Shown here in pieces: positions 1 through 8,722 of a stretch of DNA of 55,717 bases. The stretch is from Chitinophagaceae bacterium (GTDB lineage: Bacteria > Bacteroidota > Bacteroidia > Chitinophagales > Chitinophagaceae). The stretch is from NCBI GenBank assembly GCA_947455215.1, contig CANGNA010000024.1, positions 1 through 55,717 of the forward strand. Reading direction: 5' to 3'. The notes beneath the pieces were generated by a model. The model did not search any database. It was not told where the DNA came from and saw nothing but the letters and a program-made list of their open reading frames with translations. A program made the translations under genes and the position numbers. Within the stretch, counting starts at the first letter, position 1. Each line of letters begins with the position of its first letter.

Positions 1-767
1 AATTTAGCATAATCCGGAAGTGTACTATTAATATTACCTGCACACAGCAGCCAGTTAAGTTTGTAATTAGTAGCAGGGGCTTCCGGCACCAGCGCTGCAT
101 TATGCCCCCATGGCTGCATGGTGTCTTTATTATTCGGCGTTCCTATGTCAAAACTTACGCCCAGTTCGGCATTGAGCTCACCAACTAGCTGTGCATATGT
201 TTTGCCGGATGCCTGCTCCAGCATCAAACCTGCCAGCGTATAGCCTGGGTTGGAAAAACTGGTGGCACCTTTAGCGCGCGGTTGTTCCAGTGCCCACCTG
301 GCGAATTTTGTACGTTGCTCCTCCTCGCTTCCCTCCAGCTCATGCTCGCCGGGGCTGCTATTAGTGTAGGTCCATTTTACCGTACCCGCCCTGAAGCTGA
401 GCAGTTGCAGTAGCGTGATATCATGGTACCGCTCATTATTCTTAGTCCTCCAGTCGGGAAAGAGATCAAAGAACCTGGTATTCCAGGATAGCTTACCTGC
501 CGCTACAAGTCTTGCCGCAATAAATGCAGTTACTGCTTTGGTGTTCGAGCCTACCCTGAAACGGTCAGATAGTTCAGCACGATAAGGTCTGTCAACTCGC
601 TTACAACCCGAAATATGCATAGCTAATACACTGTCGGAAGAAACTACCGCAAAGCCCAGTTCCGGAATATGGTATAACCTGCGTAAGCTATCCGCTGTAT
701 TGGCAATTTGTTGAGCTATACAAACGGGCGACAATAATAAAAACAGTATGCAAAGCTTCAGTTTCAT
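1..767 (-). CDS. Serine hydrolase of the class C beta-lactamase / penicillin-binding family (3' end cut by window edge)
   Basis: The reading frame starts at an ATG on the minus strand at 767 and runs off the left edge, so only about 255 residues are visible. It begins with a signal peptide (residues 1-19, ending CIAQQ). The catalytic S-x-x-K motif is SNTK at residues 74-77, followed by the family-typical helix and a LLSFRAGT segment. The second active-site motif, normally Y-S-N, reads F-S-N at residues 171-173, followed by PGYTLAG. Family knowledge: such exported enzymes act on peptides, esters or beta-lactams; the substrate cannot be read here. The Tyr-to-Phe change may affect catalysis. The KTG motif would lie beyond the edge. 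Confidence 0.85.
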   Translation of the reverse strand, partial: MKLKLCILFLLLSPVCIAQQIANTADSLRRLYHIPELGFAVVSSDSVLAMHISGCKRVDRPYRAELSDRFRVGSNTKAVTAFIAARLVAAGKLSWNTRFFDLFPDWRTKNNERYHDITLLQLLSFRAGTVKWTYTNSSPGEHELEGSEEEQRTKFARWALEQPRAKGATSFSNPGYTLAGLMLEQASGKTYAQLVGELNAELGVSFDIGTPNNKDTMQPWGHNAALVPEAPATNYKLNWLLCAGNINSTLPDYAK

Positions 768-814
768 AAACAAGTTAAAGGTACATCCCCGGTGCTGACA
801 AATAGGGACATCAT

Positions 815-1135
815 TCAAAACTCACCATAAAATATTTCAACCGATCCGGCACGGCAAAGCCCTCTCGCGCCTGCAAGTACCTCGTAGCTGCCATCTGCAT
901 TCCTGTCAATAAAATCGTTCTCTATAAGAAATACGATCACGTTTTGAGATACCTCTGTTACCAACTCGCCCAAAGACCGATGTGTGATCAAATTGCTGGA
1001 AAGCAATAAGGCATTATCCGAGAAAATAAGATTAATAAGGTTGATGTGCAGTGGTATGCTGCCTTGCTCGGGAAGTAAAGGTATCAGTCGGTTGATGACA
1101 TCTCGTTCATATGGTGACAAAGCAGAAAATTTCAT
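815..1135 (-). CDS. Small hypothetical protein with winged-helix-like C-terminus
   Basis: About 106 residues if started at the ATG at 1135 (MKFSALSPYERDVINRL); a start 13 codons further upstream is possible but lies in AT-rich sequence. The C-terminal half has a helix, a strand-like FLIENDFIDRN segment, and a tail (RGLCRAGSVEIFYGEF) that resembles the LTxxGxxLKxxGSxExY ending of uncharacterised winged-helix-like Bacteroidota proteins. That resemblance is from memory and weak. No signal peptide or membrane segment is seen. It lies just upstream of the serine hydrolase on the same strand. Function unknown. Confidence 0.5.
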   Translation of the reverse strand: MKFSALSPYERDVINRLIPLLPEQGSIPLHINLINLIFSDNALLLSSNLITHRSLGELVTEVSQNVIVFLIENDFIDRNADGSYEVLAGARGLCRAGSVEIFYGEF

Positions 1136-1302
1136 GGAGAAACAGATGAGCAAATGTTCATATAAATATATCAAAATAAAATCATCTTAATCGTATTTTA
1201 ACAAATAAATGACACAGATTAACGAAGGGCAGAGACACTAAATATCACCTTACACAGTAAAAAAATAATTTTACTGTCATTTCTTTTTTTCAATAAAATC
1301 AG

Positions 1303-1310
1303 TAGTTTTG
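1303..1310 (+). promoter_or_regulatory. -7 box (TAGTTTTG) of the cold-shock gene
   Basis: TAGTTTTG fits the Bacteroidota TAnnTTTG -7 consensus and lies 29 nt before the cold-shock ATG. No clear -33 TTTG is visible, so this is a moderate call. Confidence 0.45.
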
Positions 1311-1339
1311 GTTATTGCTAATTTTTATACATAACCACA

Positions 1340-1531
1340 ATGCAAGAAGGTACAGTAAAATTTTTTAATGAAACTAAGGGATTTGGTTTCATTACACCGT
1401 CAAACGGAGGTCCTGACATCTTTGTTCACGTTTCTGGTCTGATAGACAAGATCCGCGAAAAAGACAATGTGTCTTTCGAAGTTCAGAACGGCAAGAAGGG
1501 TTTAAATGCAGTAAACGTTAAATTAGTTTAA
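1340..1531 (+). CDS. Cold-shock domain protein (CspA family)
   Basis: This 63-residue protein is one cold-shock domain, the usual length. The RNA-binding motifs RNP1 (KGFGFI, residues 14-19) and RNP2 (DIFVH, 26-30) are intact. Family role: binds single-stranded RNA/DNA and melts secondary structure, often as an RNA chaperone at low temperature. It stands alone, with its own -7 box upstream and a strong terminator just downstream, so it is monocistronic. Whether it is cold-induced cannot be told from sequence. Confidence 0.95.
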   Translation: MQEGTVKFFNETKGFGFITPSNGGPDIFVHVSGLIDKIREKDNVSFEVQNGKKGLNAVNVKLV

Positions 1532-1561
1532 TATAACTTACAGCTGTAACATCTTACTTCG

Positions 1562-1592
1562 AAAAAGACGCACCAAATCGTGCGTCTTTTTT
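1562..1592 (+). terminator. Intrinsic terminator after the cold-shock gene
   Basis: GACGCAC (1567-1573) pairs with GTGCGTC (1580-1586) around a 6-nt loop, flanked by A-run and T-run (T1587-1592). It could also serve the leftward DUF763 gene only weakly, as that gene ends at 1597. Confidence 0.9.
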
Positions 1593-1596
1593 CTTT

Positions 1597-2802
1597 TTAA
1601 AAAAGACTCAGTTGGCCATTGTCGGCCTTAGGCGGCTTTGCAGGTCCCTTTACCGTCCTGCCACCATATTTCCAGGAGTCGCGGTTCTCGCGTTCAATTA
1701 GCTTTTCAAAGTTCTCGTTGGGAACAAAATCTGCCTCCAGCCGCTTTGCAGCCTTATGCAACCCTTTTATGGCTTCAGCCTTTTCTGATTGTCCTATTTT
1801 AGCCAGTGCTATCGCTTTATCTAATGTCGCTATGGCATCATCATACACCTTGGTGGGTACGGGAAACGGATGACCATCCTTGCCGCCATGAGCAAAAGAA
1901 AAACGCGCAGGGTCCGTGAAACGCGATGGTGTGCCATGGATGACCTCACTCACCAGCACCAGCGATTGCAGCGTACGCGGTCCTACCCCCTCCAGTAGCA
2001 ATAGGTCTTCCATACCCAGGTTCTCCCGCTCATGTGCAATAGCCAGTGCACTGCCCAGCCGCTTCATATCTATATCTTCAGCTCTTACATCATGATGCCC
2101 GGGCAAGATCAGCCGCTTGGTTTCAGCTATTATCTTATCCGGATTTTCCTTTACCAGCTCCAGTATGCCATTACGGGTCCCCCCGGCGTCTTTATCGGTC
2201 ACGTTAATGATCTGTCCCTGGTTCTTACCATAGATAAAGGTATGTGGCTCTTCAACAAAAGAATTGACAGCACCCGAGTACCAGTGATAGCGCCGGGCCA
2301 TACCTGTAGCATCGTTCATACCTTGCTGAACAACCGCCCATTCTCCCTCTGCACTTAGTATGAACGAGTGCAGGTATAGTTGAAAGCCGTCCTGTATAGC
2401 CGTATTATCTACCTTGGCCGATAGTTTACTGTTACGCACCAGTTCGTCGCCATTCAAACCTGTTTTGTAAGCTATGGCCATCAATTCATTAGGCGTCTCG
2501 CGCGAATGCTTGCCCTTACCACCACAAATATAAATGCCCAGATCGCCTGAGCGCTGATTGATGGAGCGTTTCATGGCCCCCATCACAGAAGTGGTGATAC
2601 CCGAAGAATGCCAATCCATGCCCAACACACTACCCAGTGCCTGGAACCAAAAGGGATCGCTGAACCGCTGCAACAACGCAGCCCTGCCATATTCCATTAC
2701 TATGGCCTCGGCAATGGCCACACCCAAACTACTCATCCGCTCATATAGCCAGGCTGGTACCTGGCCATAATGCAGTGGCATATCTGCATACGATCTCCCC
2801 AT
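1597..2802 (-). CDS. DUF763 domain-containing protein
   Basis: 401 residues, matching the length of the DUF763 family. Recognisable family segments are the N-terminal DMPLHYGQVPAWLYERM, ALGSVLGMDWHSSGITTSV, and GDLGIYICGGKGKHSRETP, plus a charged region rich in H and R around the middle. The family is found in archaea and bacteria and has no established biochemical role; a helix-hairpin-helix-like segment (LLLLEGVGPRTLQSLVLVSEV) hints at nucleic-acid contact, which is inference. No signal peptide. It stands alone on its strand. Confidence 0.85.
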   Translation of the reverse strand: MGRSYADMPLHYGQVPAWLYERMSSLGVAIAEAIVMEYGRAALLQRFSDPFWFQALGSVLGMDWHSSGITTSVMGAMKRSINQRSGDLGIYICGGKGKHSRETPNELMAIAYKTGLNGDELVRNSKLSAKVDNTAIQDGFQLYLHSFILSAEGEWAVVQQGMNDATGMARRYHWYSGAVNSFVEEPHTFIYGKNQGQIINVTDKDAGGTRNGILELVKENPDKIIAETKRLILPGHHDVRAEDIDMKRLGSALAIAHERENLGMEDLLLLEGVGPRTLQSLVLVSEVIHGTPSRFTDPARFSFAHGGKDGHPFPVPTKVYDDAIATLDKAIALAKIGQSEKAEAIKGLHKAAKRLEADFVPNENFEKLIERENRDSWKYGGRTVKGPAKPPKADNGQLSLF

Positions 2803-2901
2803 ACCGGCAAGTTACGAAATTGCCGCAGCCAGTTTAATCATCTTGCTGTCAATTAATCAGCATTATCCCGCATTCCGACCATCAAAATGAAGATTTAATC
2901 G

Positions 2902-2908
2902 TAATTTG
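2902..2908 (+). promoter_or_regulatory. Probable -7 box upstream of cvfB
   Basis: TAATTTG, one base short of TAnnTTTG, ends 8 nt before the cvfB ATG at 2917. If used, the mRNA would have almost no leader. Confidence 0.4.
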
Positions 2909-2916
2909 GCAGGCTT

Positions 2917-3750
2917 ATGTTGCAAGTAGGAAAATACAATACGCTTAAGGTTGCCAGGTCTGTTGATTTCGGAATGTACCTGGACGGTTACGGACAGGAT
3001 ATCTTATTACCTAAAAGATATGTACCCCGCGATCTGAAAATAGACGATGAGATAAGTGTTTTTGTATACCACGACAACGAAGGCCGCCTTACAGCAACTA
3101 CCGACAAACCGGTGGCCGAGGTAGGCGATATTGCCATGATGGAAGCAGCAGACATTACCCAACATGGCGCTTTCCTGAAATGGGGCATCATGAAGGATGT
3201 ATTTATCCCCATCTCTCACATGGTATCGCGCATGCGCCCGGGCGGCAGGTATTTCGTTTACTTGTTCATAGACGAAAAAACCGGCCGTGTTACTGCCAGC
3301 GAGAAGATAGACCGCATACTCAGCAACAACGATCTCACTGTAGCCGTTGGCGACCAGGTAGACATGATCGTGTTCCAGAAAACAGACATCGGCTATAAGA
3401 CCATCATCAACAGCAAGCACCTGGGTGTACTCCATTTCAACGAAGTGTTCCGCGAGCTGAAAATAGGTGAAAGCATAAAGGGTTTCGTTAAGTACATAAG
3501 GCCCGATAATAAGATAGATGTTGCCCTGGGCACAAAAGGCTACGAAAAAGTAGGTGGCGAAGAAGGCAGGATCTTAGAAATGTTGCAACAAAACGACGGC
3601 TACTTGCCATACAACGACAAGTCTGAACCCGAAGCTATATATGCCTTTTTCGGCATCAGCAAGAAAACCTTTAAGATGACAGTCGGTGCACTCTATAAGA
3701 AAAAGCTGATCGAATTAACACAAACAGGCATCAAGCTTATTCCCGCATAA
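2917..3750 (+). CDS. cvfB: CvfB/YitL-type S1 RNA-binding protein
   Basis: 277 residues, the normal length for the family. It opens with two S1-like beta-barrel modules (DFGMYLDGYGQDILLPKRYVP, then QHGAFLKWGIMKDVFIPISH), has a third S1-like segment (SIKGFVKYIRPDNKIDVALG), and ends with a winged-helix (GYLPYNDKSEPEAIYAFFGISKKTFK in shape, a helix-turn-helix from about residue 225). Family role: RNA-binding regulator, named conserved virulence factor B in Staphylococcus. Here it is a single gene between convergent neighbours. Product call rests on the domain order and characteristic motifs. Confidence 0.9.
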   Translation: MLQVGKYNTLKVARSVDFGMYLDGYGQDILLPKRYVPRDLKIDDEISVFVYHDNEGRLTATTDKPVAEVGDIAMMEAADITQHGAFLKWGIMKDVFIPISHMVSRMRPGGRYFVYLFIDEKTGRVTASEKIDRILSNNDLTVAVGDQVDMIVFQKTDIGYKTIINSKHLGVLHFNEVFRELKIGESIKGFVKYIRPDNKIDVALGTKGYEKVGGEEGRILEMLQQNDGYLPYNDKSEPEAIYAFFGISKKTFKMTVGALYKKKLIELTQTGIKLIPA

Positions 3751-3764
3751 TATAGTGTAGAAAC

Positions 3765-4361
3765 TTAGTTAGATTTTACGTGAATGCCCGAGAACACCTC
3801 GTTTAACGCCAGCACCTGCGGTATCACTGCAGCCACATCATCATTGACCACTACATGATCGCAAAGCTTCATTTTTGCGGCATCATCCATCTGCCGGGCT
3901 ATTATTTCATGCACCTTTTCGCGGGTCTGCCCTCCCCTTTTCATTACCCTGGTTATGCGTAGGTCCAGCGGGCAGCTTACGCCTATCATCAGGTCCATTT
4001 CCTTGTTGCTGCCACTTTCAAAGAAGATGGCAGCTTCTTTTATCACGTATGGTGCGGTCTGTGCCATTATCCAATCTTTGCCGTACTGTATGGTTGCCGG
4101 GTGCACCAGGCTGTTCAGCCTTTCCAGCAATGCCGGATCTTTAAATATAATAGCAGACACACGCTCCCTGTTCAGCTGATCGTTCACATACACATCAGCC
4201 CCCAACAGTGCGGCAATAGCACTCCGCAATACCGGATCACTGTTCATCAGGTGCCGTGCAGCATCATCTGCCCGGAAAACAGGTATCCCCAGCGACTCGA
4301 ACACGCTGCAAACAACCGACTTTCCCGATCCTATCCCCCCGGTAACTCCTATTTTAAGCAA
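3765..4361 (-). CDS. coaE: Dephospho-CoA kinase
   Basis: Catalyses the last step of coenzyme A synthesis, phosphorylating the 3'-OH of dephospho-CoA. The P-loop GGIGSGKS lies at residues 8-15, followed by the FRADDAARHL and VHPATIQY segments of the family; the lid region is around VMKRGGQTREKV. Length about 198 residues fits. The start is chosen at a TTG (minus strand, 4361), giving MLKIGVTGG as in homologues. The longer frame would open with a TTG at 4407-4409 that sits inside the yajC terminator hairpin, so it is rejected. Downstream of the nusB/yajC cluster but separated from it by that terminator. Confidence 0.9.
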   Translation of the reverse strand: MLKIGVTGGIGSGKSVVCSVFESLGIPVFRADDAARHLMNSDPVLRSAIAALLGADVYVNDQLNRERVSAIIFKDPALLERLNSLVHPATIQYGKDWIMAQTAPYVIKEAAIFFESGSNKEMDLMIGVSCPLDLRITRVMKRGGQTREKVHEIIARQMDDAAKMKLCDHVVVNDDVAAVIPQVLALNEVFSGIHVKSN

Positions 4362-4395
4362 TGGATAATAAATTGGTGAACAACCACTGTAAGGC

Positions 4396-4437
4396 AAAAA
4401 AAATGCCAATCATCTTCATTATAAAGATAATTGGCAT
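4396..4437 (-). terminator. Strong intrinsic terminator after yajC
   Basis: On the minus strand ATGCCAAT (4430-4437) pairs with ATTGGCAT (4403-4410) and the stem extends inward through ATCTT/AAGAT; eight T follow (plus-strand A4396-4403). It separates yajC from coaE. Confidence 0.92.
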
Positions 4438-4460
4438 CATTAACATTTTATAATGCTGGC

Positions 4461-4817
4461 TTATTTGGCCGGCTCAGCTACAGCTGTTTTATCATTTTTC
4501 TTGCGGTAAGCCATGGTAGTTTCCATAGAAATAGCCTGGCGCTCGATCTTGATGAACATACCGCGACCTATTTCCAGCTGCAGGGTGCCATCTTCGTTAG
4601 CACGCTGTATAGTGCCATGGATACCGGCAGTTGTGATCACATACTCGCCTGCGTTCATGCTTTCTGCAAATGCTTTCTGCTCTTTAGCACGCTTCGACTG
4701 CGGACGCAGCATGAAGAAGTACATTACTGCAAACATGCCGACCATCAAAACTATCGACATTGTTGGATTGCCACCGGGAGCTGCCTGCAGCATAATGGTG
4801 TTGAATACTAATTGCAT
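4461..4817 (-). CDS. yajC: Preprotein translocase subunit YajC
   Basis: 118 residues. A single membrane helix (about residues 20-38, MSIVLMVGMFAVMYFFMLRP) is followed by the diagnostic RPQSKRAKEQKAF segment and a small cytoplasmic domain (VITTAGIHGTIQ). YajC belongs to the SecDF-YajC accessory complex at the inner membrane. It lies 31 nt after the DUF1573 lipoprotein gene, in a leftward cluster with nusB, and ends at a strong terminator. Confidence 0.95.
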   Translation of the reverse strand: MQLVFNTIMLQAAPGGNPTMSIVLMVGMFAVMYFFMLRPQSKRAKEQKAFAESMNAGEYVITTAGIHGTIQRANEDGTLQLEIGRGMFIKIERQAISMETTMAYRKKNDKTAVAEPAK

Positions 4818-4848
4818 TGATCTGATTTTATAATAAACTGATTAAAAA

Positions 4849-5313
4849 CTATTTAGGTGCTACTACCTCTCCTTTTATATACAACATACCCAATCCGCGT
4901 ACTGTATTGGTAGTAATGGTAACCGACTTTTCCTGGTGGCCACTTTTACCGCGGGAGTTAAACGTAACTTTTATAATGCCCGACTTACCCGGCTCAACAG
5001 GATCGTGTGGAAATTCAGGTACTGTACAACCACATGAGCCAACAGCATTGGTAATGATGAGCGGCGTTTTACCATTGTTGGTGAACGTAAATTCGTGATT
5101 CACCGTTTCGCCCTCATGGATAGTGCCAAACTCATGCACCGTATCTTTAAAATCCATGGTAGGCTTCCTGGCTGCAGATACTGTATCTATGCCTGCTGCC
5201 GTATGTGGGTTATTCACAATACTTGCCGGCATCTTCCCTTTAGGGGGTTCTACCGTGTTATTGCAGGCAGCTGCAACCGTACAAACCAATACTGCTATAA
5301 TTGCCTTTTTCAT
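4849..5313 (-). CDS. DUF1573 lipoprotein
   Basis: 154 residues with a lipoprotein signal (lipobox ending at Cys17) and a DUF1573 immunoglobulin-like fold: FGTIHEGETVNHEFTFTNNG, then VGSCGCTVPEFP, then GKSGIIKVTFNSRGKSG. DUF1573 proteins are abundant in Bacteroidota and their role is not established. The gene sits 8 nt after nusB and 31 nt before yajC, so all three are probably one transcript. In related genomes a YbbR-type gene often lies between yajC and coaE (from memory); it is absent here. Confidence 0.88.
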   Translation of the reverse strand: MKKAIIAVLVCTVAAACNNTVEPPKGKMPASIVNNPHTAAGIDTVSAARKPTMDFKDTVHEFGTIHEGETVNHEFTFTNNGKTPLIITNAVGSCGCTVPEFPHDPVEPGKSGIIKVTFNSRGKSGHQEKSVTITTNTVRGLGMLYIKGEVVAPK

Positions 5314-5321
5314 ATAGTAGA

Positions 5322-6251
5322 TTATTTAGCGTTCCTGTCTTGTTTACGGATCATGTTATCTTTCTCCAGGTCCTTCAGCAAATTATCCAGCACACCATTT
5401 ACAAACTGCCCGCTCTGCGGAAGACTGTATTGCTTAGCTACATCTATATATTCGTTAATAGTAACCTTGGTTGGGATAGTAGGAAAATACAGGAATTCAC
5501 AAACGGCCATCCTTAGCAGCAGCATGTCAATAACGGCTACACGCTCCTTATCCCAGTTGTTCAGCCTTGGGCCTATCAGCTCCATGCAGTACGCTTCCTT
5601 TTCAAGAACCGTTTGCAGCAGATCATGGGCGTATTCCTTTTTCTCTGCAGATAATAACCGTAAAAAGTCAACCTTGCTGCTGTTCTTATAGAAGTTCTGC
5701 ATCAGCATAATGATGAGTTCATCATTATCTTCCCATCCAGGTAATTCGTCAGAGAATGCACTTACCAGCAATTCGTTCTCCAGCATCAGCTTCTCCCAGA
5801 TGAACTGCATGATCTGCTTATCAGCTGCTACAGAGGGGGCCGAAGAGAGGTAGTTACTGTATTCCGGCGTTTTTACTAATTGCTGGTATATTTTCTTCAC
5901 CCACTCCTCATCTATAAAACGCTCCAGCTTATCTTTCTTTATCTTTTCGTTGAAAGACGCCTTTTCCAGTGTTTTGATCACCTGGGTGTTGGTAGCAATG
6001 CGTACATCAACATTCATATCCTCATCGGTCCGAATGTACTTTGATGAGCGCTGGATGGCATCCATTTCAGCATATTGTGCCACCTTTACCGGGTACAGCA
6101 CGCAAACTGTAAATACATCCAATACATGATCCAGCTTTTCATCGAGCATGCGGGCAACCGCAAGTTTATTAATAGCCTCCGGCTGATCGAACGTGGCTAA
6201 AGAATAAAGCGTCTGCATCACCTTAACCCTGATATTTCTCCTGCTAATCAT
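5322..6251 (-). CDS. nusB: Transcription antitermination factor NusB
   Basis: 309 residues, about twice the proteobacterial length but normal for Bacteroidota. The N-terminus MISRRNIRVKVMQTLYSL and the C-terminal helices (DMLLLRMAVCEFLYFPTIPTKVTINEYIDVAKQYS, around residues 235-270) carry the NusB core; a large helical insertion lies between. NusB binds boxA RNA with S10 (NusE) in the rRNA antitermination complex. A promoter with a TAACTTTG box lies upstream at 6286-6315. First gene of the leftward cluster. Confidence 0.93.
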   Translation of the reverse strand: MISRRNIRVKVMQTLYSLATFDQPEAINKLAVARMLDEKLDHVLDVFTVCVLYPVKVAQYAEMDAIQRSSKYIRTDEDMNVDVRIATNTQVIKTLEKASFNEKIKKDKLERFIDEEWVKKIYQQLVKTPEYSNYLSSAPSVAADKQIMQFIWEKLMLENELLVSAFSDELPGWEDNDELIIMLMQNFYKNSSKVDFLRLLSAEKKEYAHDLLQTVLEKEAYCMELIGPRLNNWDKERVAVIDMLLLRMAVCEFLYFPTIPTKVTINEYIDVAKQYSLPQSGQFVNGVLDNLLKDLEKDNMIRKQDRNAK

Positions 6252-6285
6252 ATATGACTAAAAGAACTCCTTATTTTTGAGCGGG

Positions 6286-6315
6286 CAAAGTTAATCAATC
6301 ACAACGGTTAAACAA
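6286..6315 (-). promoter_or_regulatory. Promoter of nusB cluster (TTG-N19-TAACTTTG)
   Basis: On the minus strand TTG (6313-6315) and TAACTTTG (6286-6293) are 19 nt apart, a good Bacteroidota sigma-A promoter. Predicted start of transcription is near 6280, about 28 nt before the nusB ATG. Confidence 0.7.
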
Positions 6316-6464
6316 CAAAAAAACTGTTAAGGAAATAACATTTGCCCCTGCAAATACGGCAATACCAACAATTCTCCCGCACCATACCTCATCACAACAC
6401 TTTGCCGGTATTGTTGAAACCATATAAAATAGCTTATTTTACAGGCTGTTTTTCATCCATATTA

Positions 6465-8714
6465 ATGAGCAAGAAACAACCAAAGACAAGGCCCGCCACT
6501 GCCGGTACTGCTGCTGTAAAAGAAGCACCCGTGCAAACACAACCTAAAGTAGCTGCCCCCATGCAGCTGAACTTTGGTGTTTTATCTGTTATCCTTGTAG
6601 CAGTGTCTTTTATCTTATATTTCAATACCCTGCACAATGGCTTTGTGCTCGACGATGTTATTATGGTGAAGGAAAATACCATTGTCGCCAAGGGTTTTAA
6701 GGGCATCATGGAATTGCTCTCTACCCCGCACATGCGTGGTTATCTTATTATCCCCAACGATACTTACAGGCCATTGTCACTGGTCATGTTCGCGGCAGAA
6801 TACCAGTTCTTCGGACTCAATCCCGGCGGGTATCATTTCATGAATATCCTGGTATTCGCCGGTTGCGTGGTATTACTCTTCTCATTCCTGCGCCATTTCC
6901 TGGGAGAAGATAAACTACTGGCCGCCTTTACCGGTGCCTTTATATTCGCCATACACCCCATTCATACCGAAGTAGTCGCCAATATCAAGAGCCGCGACGA
7001 GTTGCTCTGCTTCTTGTTTGCCTTTATGTCGCTCAACCTGTTCATGCGCTACATGAAGGAGAATAAACCCCTGCTGCTCATCGCCGGCATCTTCACCATG
7101 TACCTGTCTTTTATATCCAAAGAGAACGTCATTACCTTCCTGGGGGTAGTGCCTGCGCTGTTCTTCCTGTATAAAAGAGCTGACAATAAGCGGGCTATCT
7201 TCATCACCGCAGGCACTATAGTAAGTGCCCTGGCGTTCATGCTGGTAAGGAATGCAGTGCTTAAGGCATATGATGCCAATGCAACATCGGCCATAGAATT
7301 TATAGATAATGCACTCACCAAGGCACCAAGTGCTGCTGCCAGGTTGGCTACGGCAACCGCAATATCAGGCAAATACCTGTGGTTGCTGTTCATCCCCTAC
7401 CCGCTTATTTGTAATTACTCTTACAATAGCATCCCCTTCTCCAGCTTTGCTGATATCAATGTACTGGTATCATTGGCAGCCTATGGCGGTATGATATGGT
7501 ACGCCATTACCAGGATAATAAAGGACAGAAAAGATCCGTTCGCTTTCGCCATCATCTTCTTCCTCTGCACAATTGCATTGTTTAATAATATGTTCATTCT
7601 TATTGGCGCAGAAATGGGTGAGCGTTTTCTTTTTATGCCATCTGCCGCTATTGCCATTGCCGTAGCTGCCGCAGCCGATAAATGGCTGATAAAGGACAAG
7701 CCGCTGACCATAGATGCACTTAAAACACCGCAGTTACTGGCCGTATTACTCCCCCTGTTGCTGGTATTCGGCGGTATGACCATAGCCCGTAATGCAGACT
7801 GGCAGGATAACGTGAACCTCTACAAAACAGACCTTGTCAAATCGCCCAACGATGCCCGCCTGAACTATTACACCGGCACAGCGCTGGCCGAGACACAATA
7901 CGCAGAAGAAACAGACGCCGCTAAACGGAAAGAAATAGACAAAGAAGCACTGGGTTACCTTCGGGTGGCGCTTGGTATCTACCCCGATTTCACCGAGGCC
8001 AATGCAGAAATAGGCCGCATATTCGACCGCAACCAGATGTACGACTCAGCAGAGGTATATGACAAAAAAGCCCTGCAACTGAATCCTAACCACCCCATTG
8101 CCGCCAACAACCTGGGCAGTGTGTATATGGCCACCGGCAAATACAGGCTGGCTATCGAAACTTTTAAAAAGGCCTTGGCTGTAAACCCCAATTTCAACCT
8201 GGCCTACTTTAACATGGCTAGAACATACACCCAACTAAAGGTTTATGATTCAGCTATTTACAATTATCGCAAGATGCTGGAGCTACAGCCTAACTACCCC
8301 GACGCATTGCAGGAAATGGGCATGGCTTTCTTCACAACAGAAAAATACGATTCTGCAGCAGTATGCTTCAAAAAGATATTGGCACTCAATCCCAACGAAT
8401 CAAACGCGCTCAACAACCTGGGTGCCATATACCTGAACACCAAAAACTACGCCGAGGCGATCATCTATTTCAATAAGTCTATCGCAGTCAATCCTAATTA
8501 TCTCAATGCGTACTCCAACCTGGGCCGCGCATACTACTTCAACAAGCAGTACCAACAGGCCATAGAAACGTTTGTGAAAGAGGTGAACCTGGACAATAAG
8601 CGTGTAATGAATATTCCTTACATTGCCCTCTCGTACAAGGCACTTGGCAATATGGCCGAGGCGCACAAATATGAAGCAATAGCCAAACAATATTATTCCG
8701 ACTTTAAACTATAA
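6465..8714 (+). CDS. TMTC-like multi-pass membrane protein with C-terminal TPRs (first of tandem pair)
   Basis: About 749 residues from the ATG at 6465 (MSKKQPKTRP); the open frame extends to 6342 but that stretch lacks a better start. After a short cytoplasmic head come about ten membrane helices. The first loop has the HNGFVLDDV acidic pair, and a later helix has HPIHTEVVANIKSRDELL, both features of TMTC-type (GT-C fold) proteins. From about residue 490 there are roughly six TPR units. TMTC proteins in animals are O-mannosyltransferases; a sugar-transfer role here is inference. The next gene is a paralogue 8 nt downstream. Confidence 0.82.
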   Translation: MSKKQPKTRPATAGTAAVKEAPVQTQPKVAAPMQLNFGVLSVILVAVSFILYFNTLHNGFVLDDVIMVKENTIVAKGFKGIMELLSTPHMRGYLIIPNDTYRPLSLVMFAAEYQFFGLNPGGYHFMNILVFAGCVVLLFSFLRHFLGEDKLLAAFTGAFIFAIHPIHTEVVANIKSRDELLCFLFAFMSLNLFMRYMKENKPLLLIAGIFTMYLSFISKENVITFLGVVPALFFLYKRADNKRAIFITAGTIVSALAFMLVRNAVLKAYDANATSAIEFIDNALTKAPSAAARLATATAISGKYLWLLFIPYPLICNYSYNSIPFSSFADINVLVSLAAYGGMIWYAITRIIKDRKDPFAFAIIFFLCTIALFNNMFILIGAEMGERFLFMPSAAIAIAVAAAADKWLIKDKPLTIDALKTPQLLAVLLPLLLVFGGMTIARNADWQDNVNLYKTDLVKSPNDARLNYYTGTALAETQYAEETDAAKRKEIDKEALGYLRVALGIYPDFTEANAEIGRIFDRNQMYDSAEVYDKKALQLNPNHPIAANNLGSVYMATGKYRLAIETFKKALAVNPNFNLAYFNMARTYTQLKVYDSAIYNYRKMLELQPNYPDALQEMGMAFFTTEKYDSAAVCFKKILALNPNESNALNNLGAIYLNTKNYAEAIIYFNKSIAVNPNYLNAYSNLGRAYYFNKQYQQAIETFVKEVNLDNKRVMNIPYIALSYKALGNMAEAHKYEAIAKQYYSDFKL

Positions 8715-8722
8715 TTACACAA

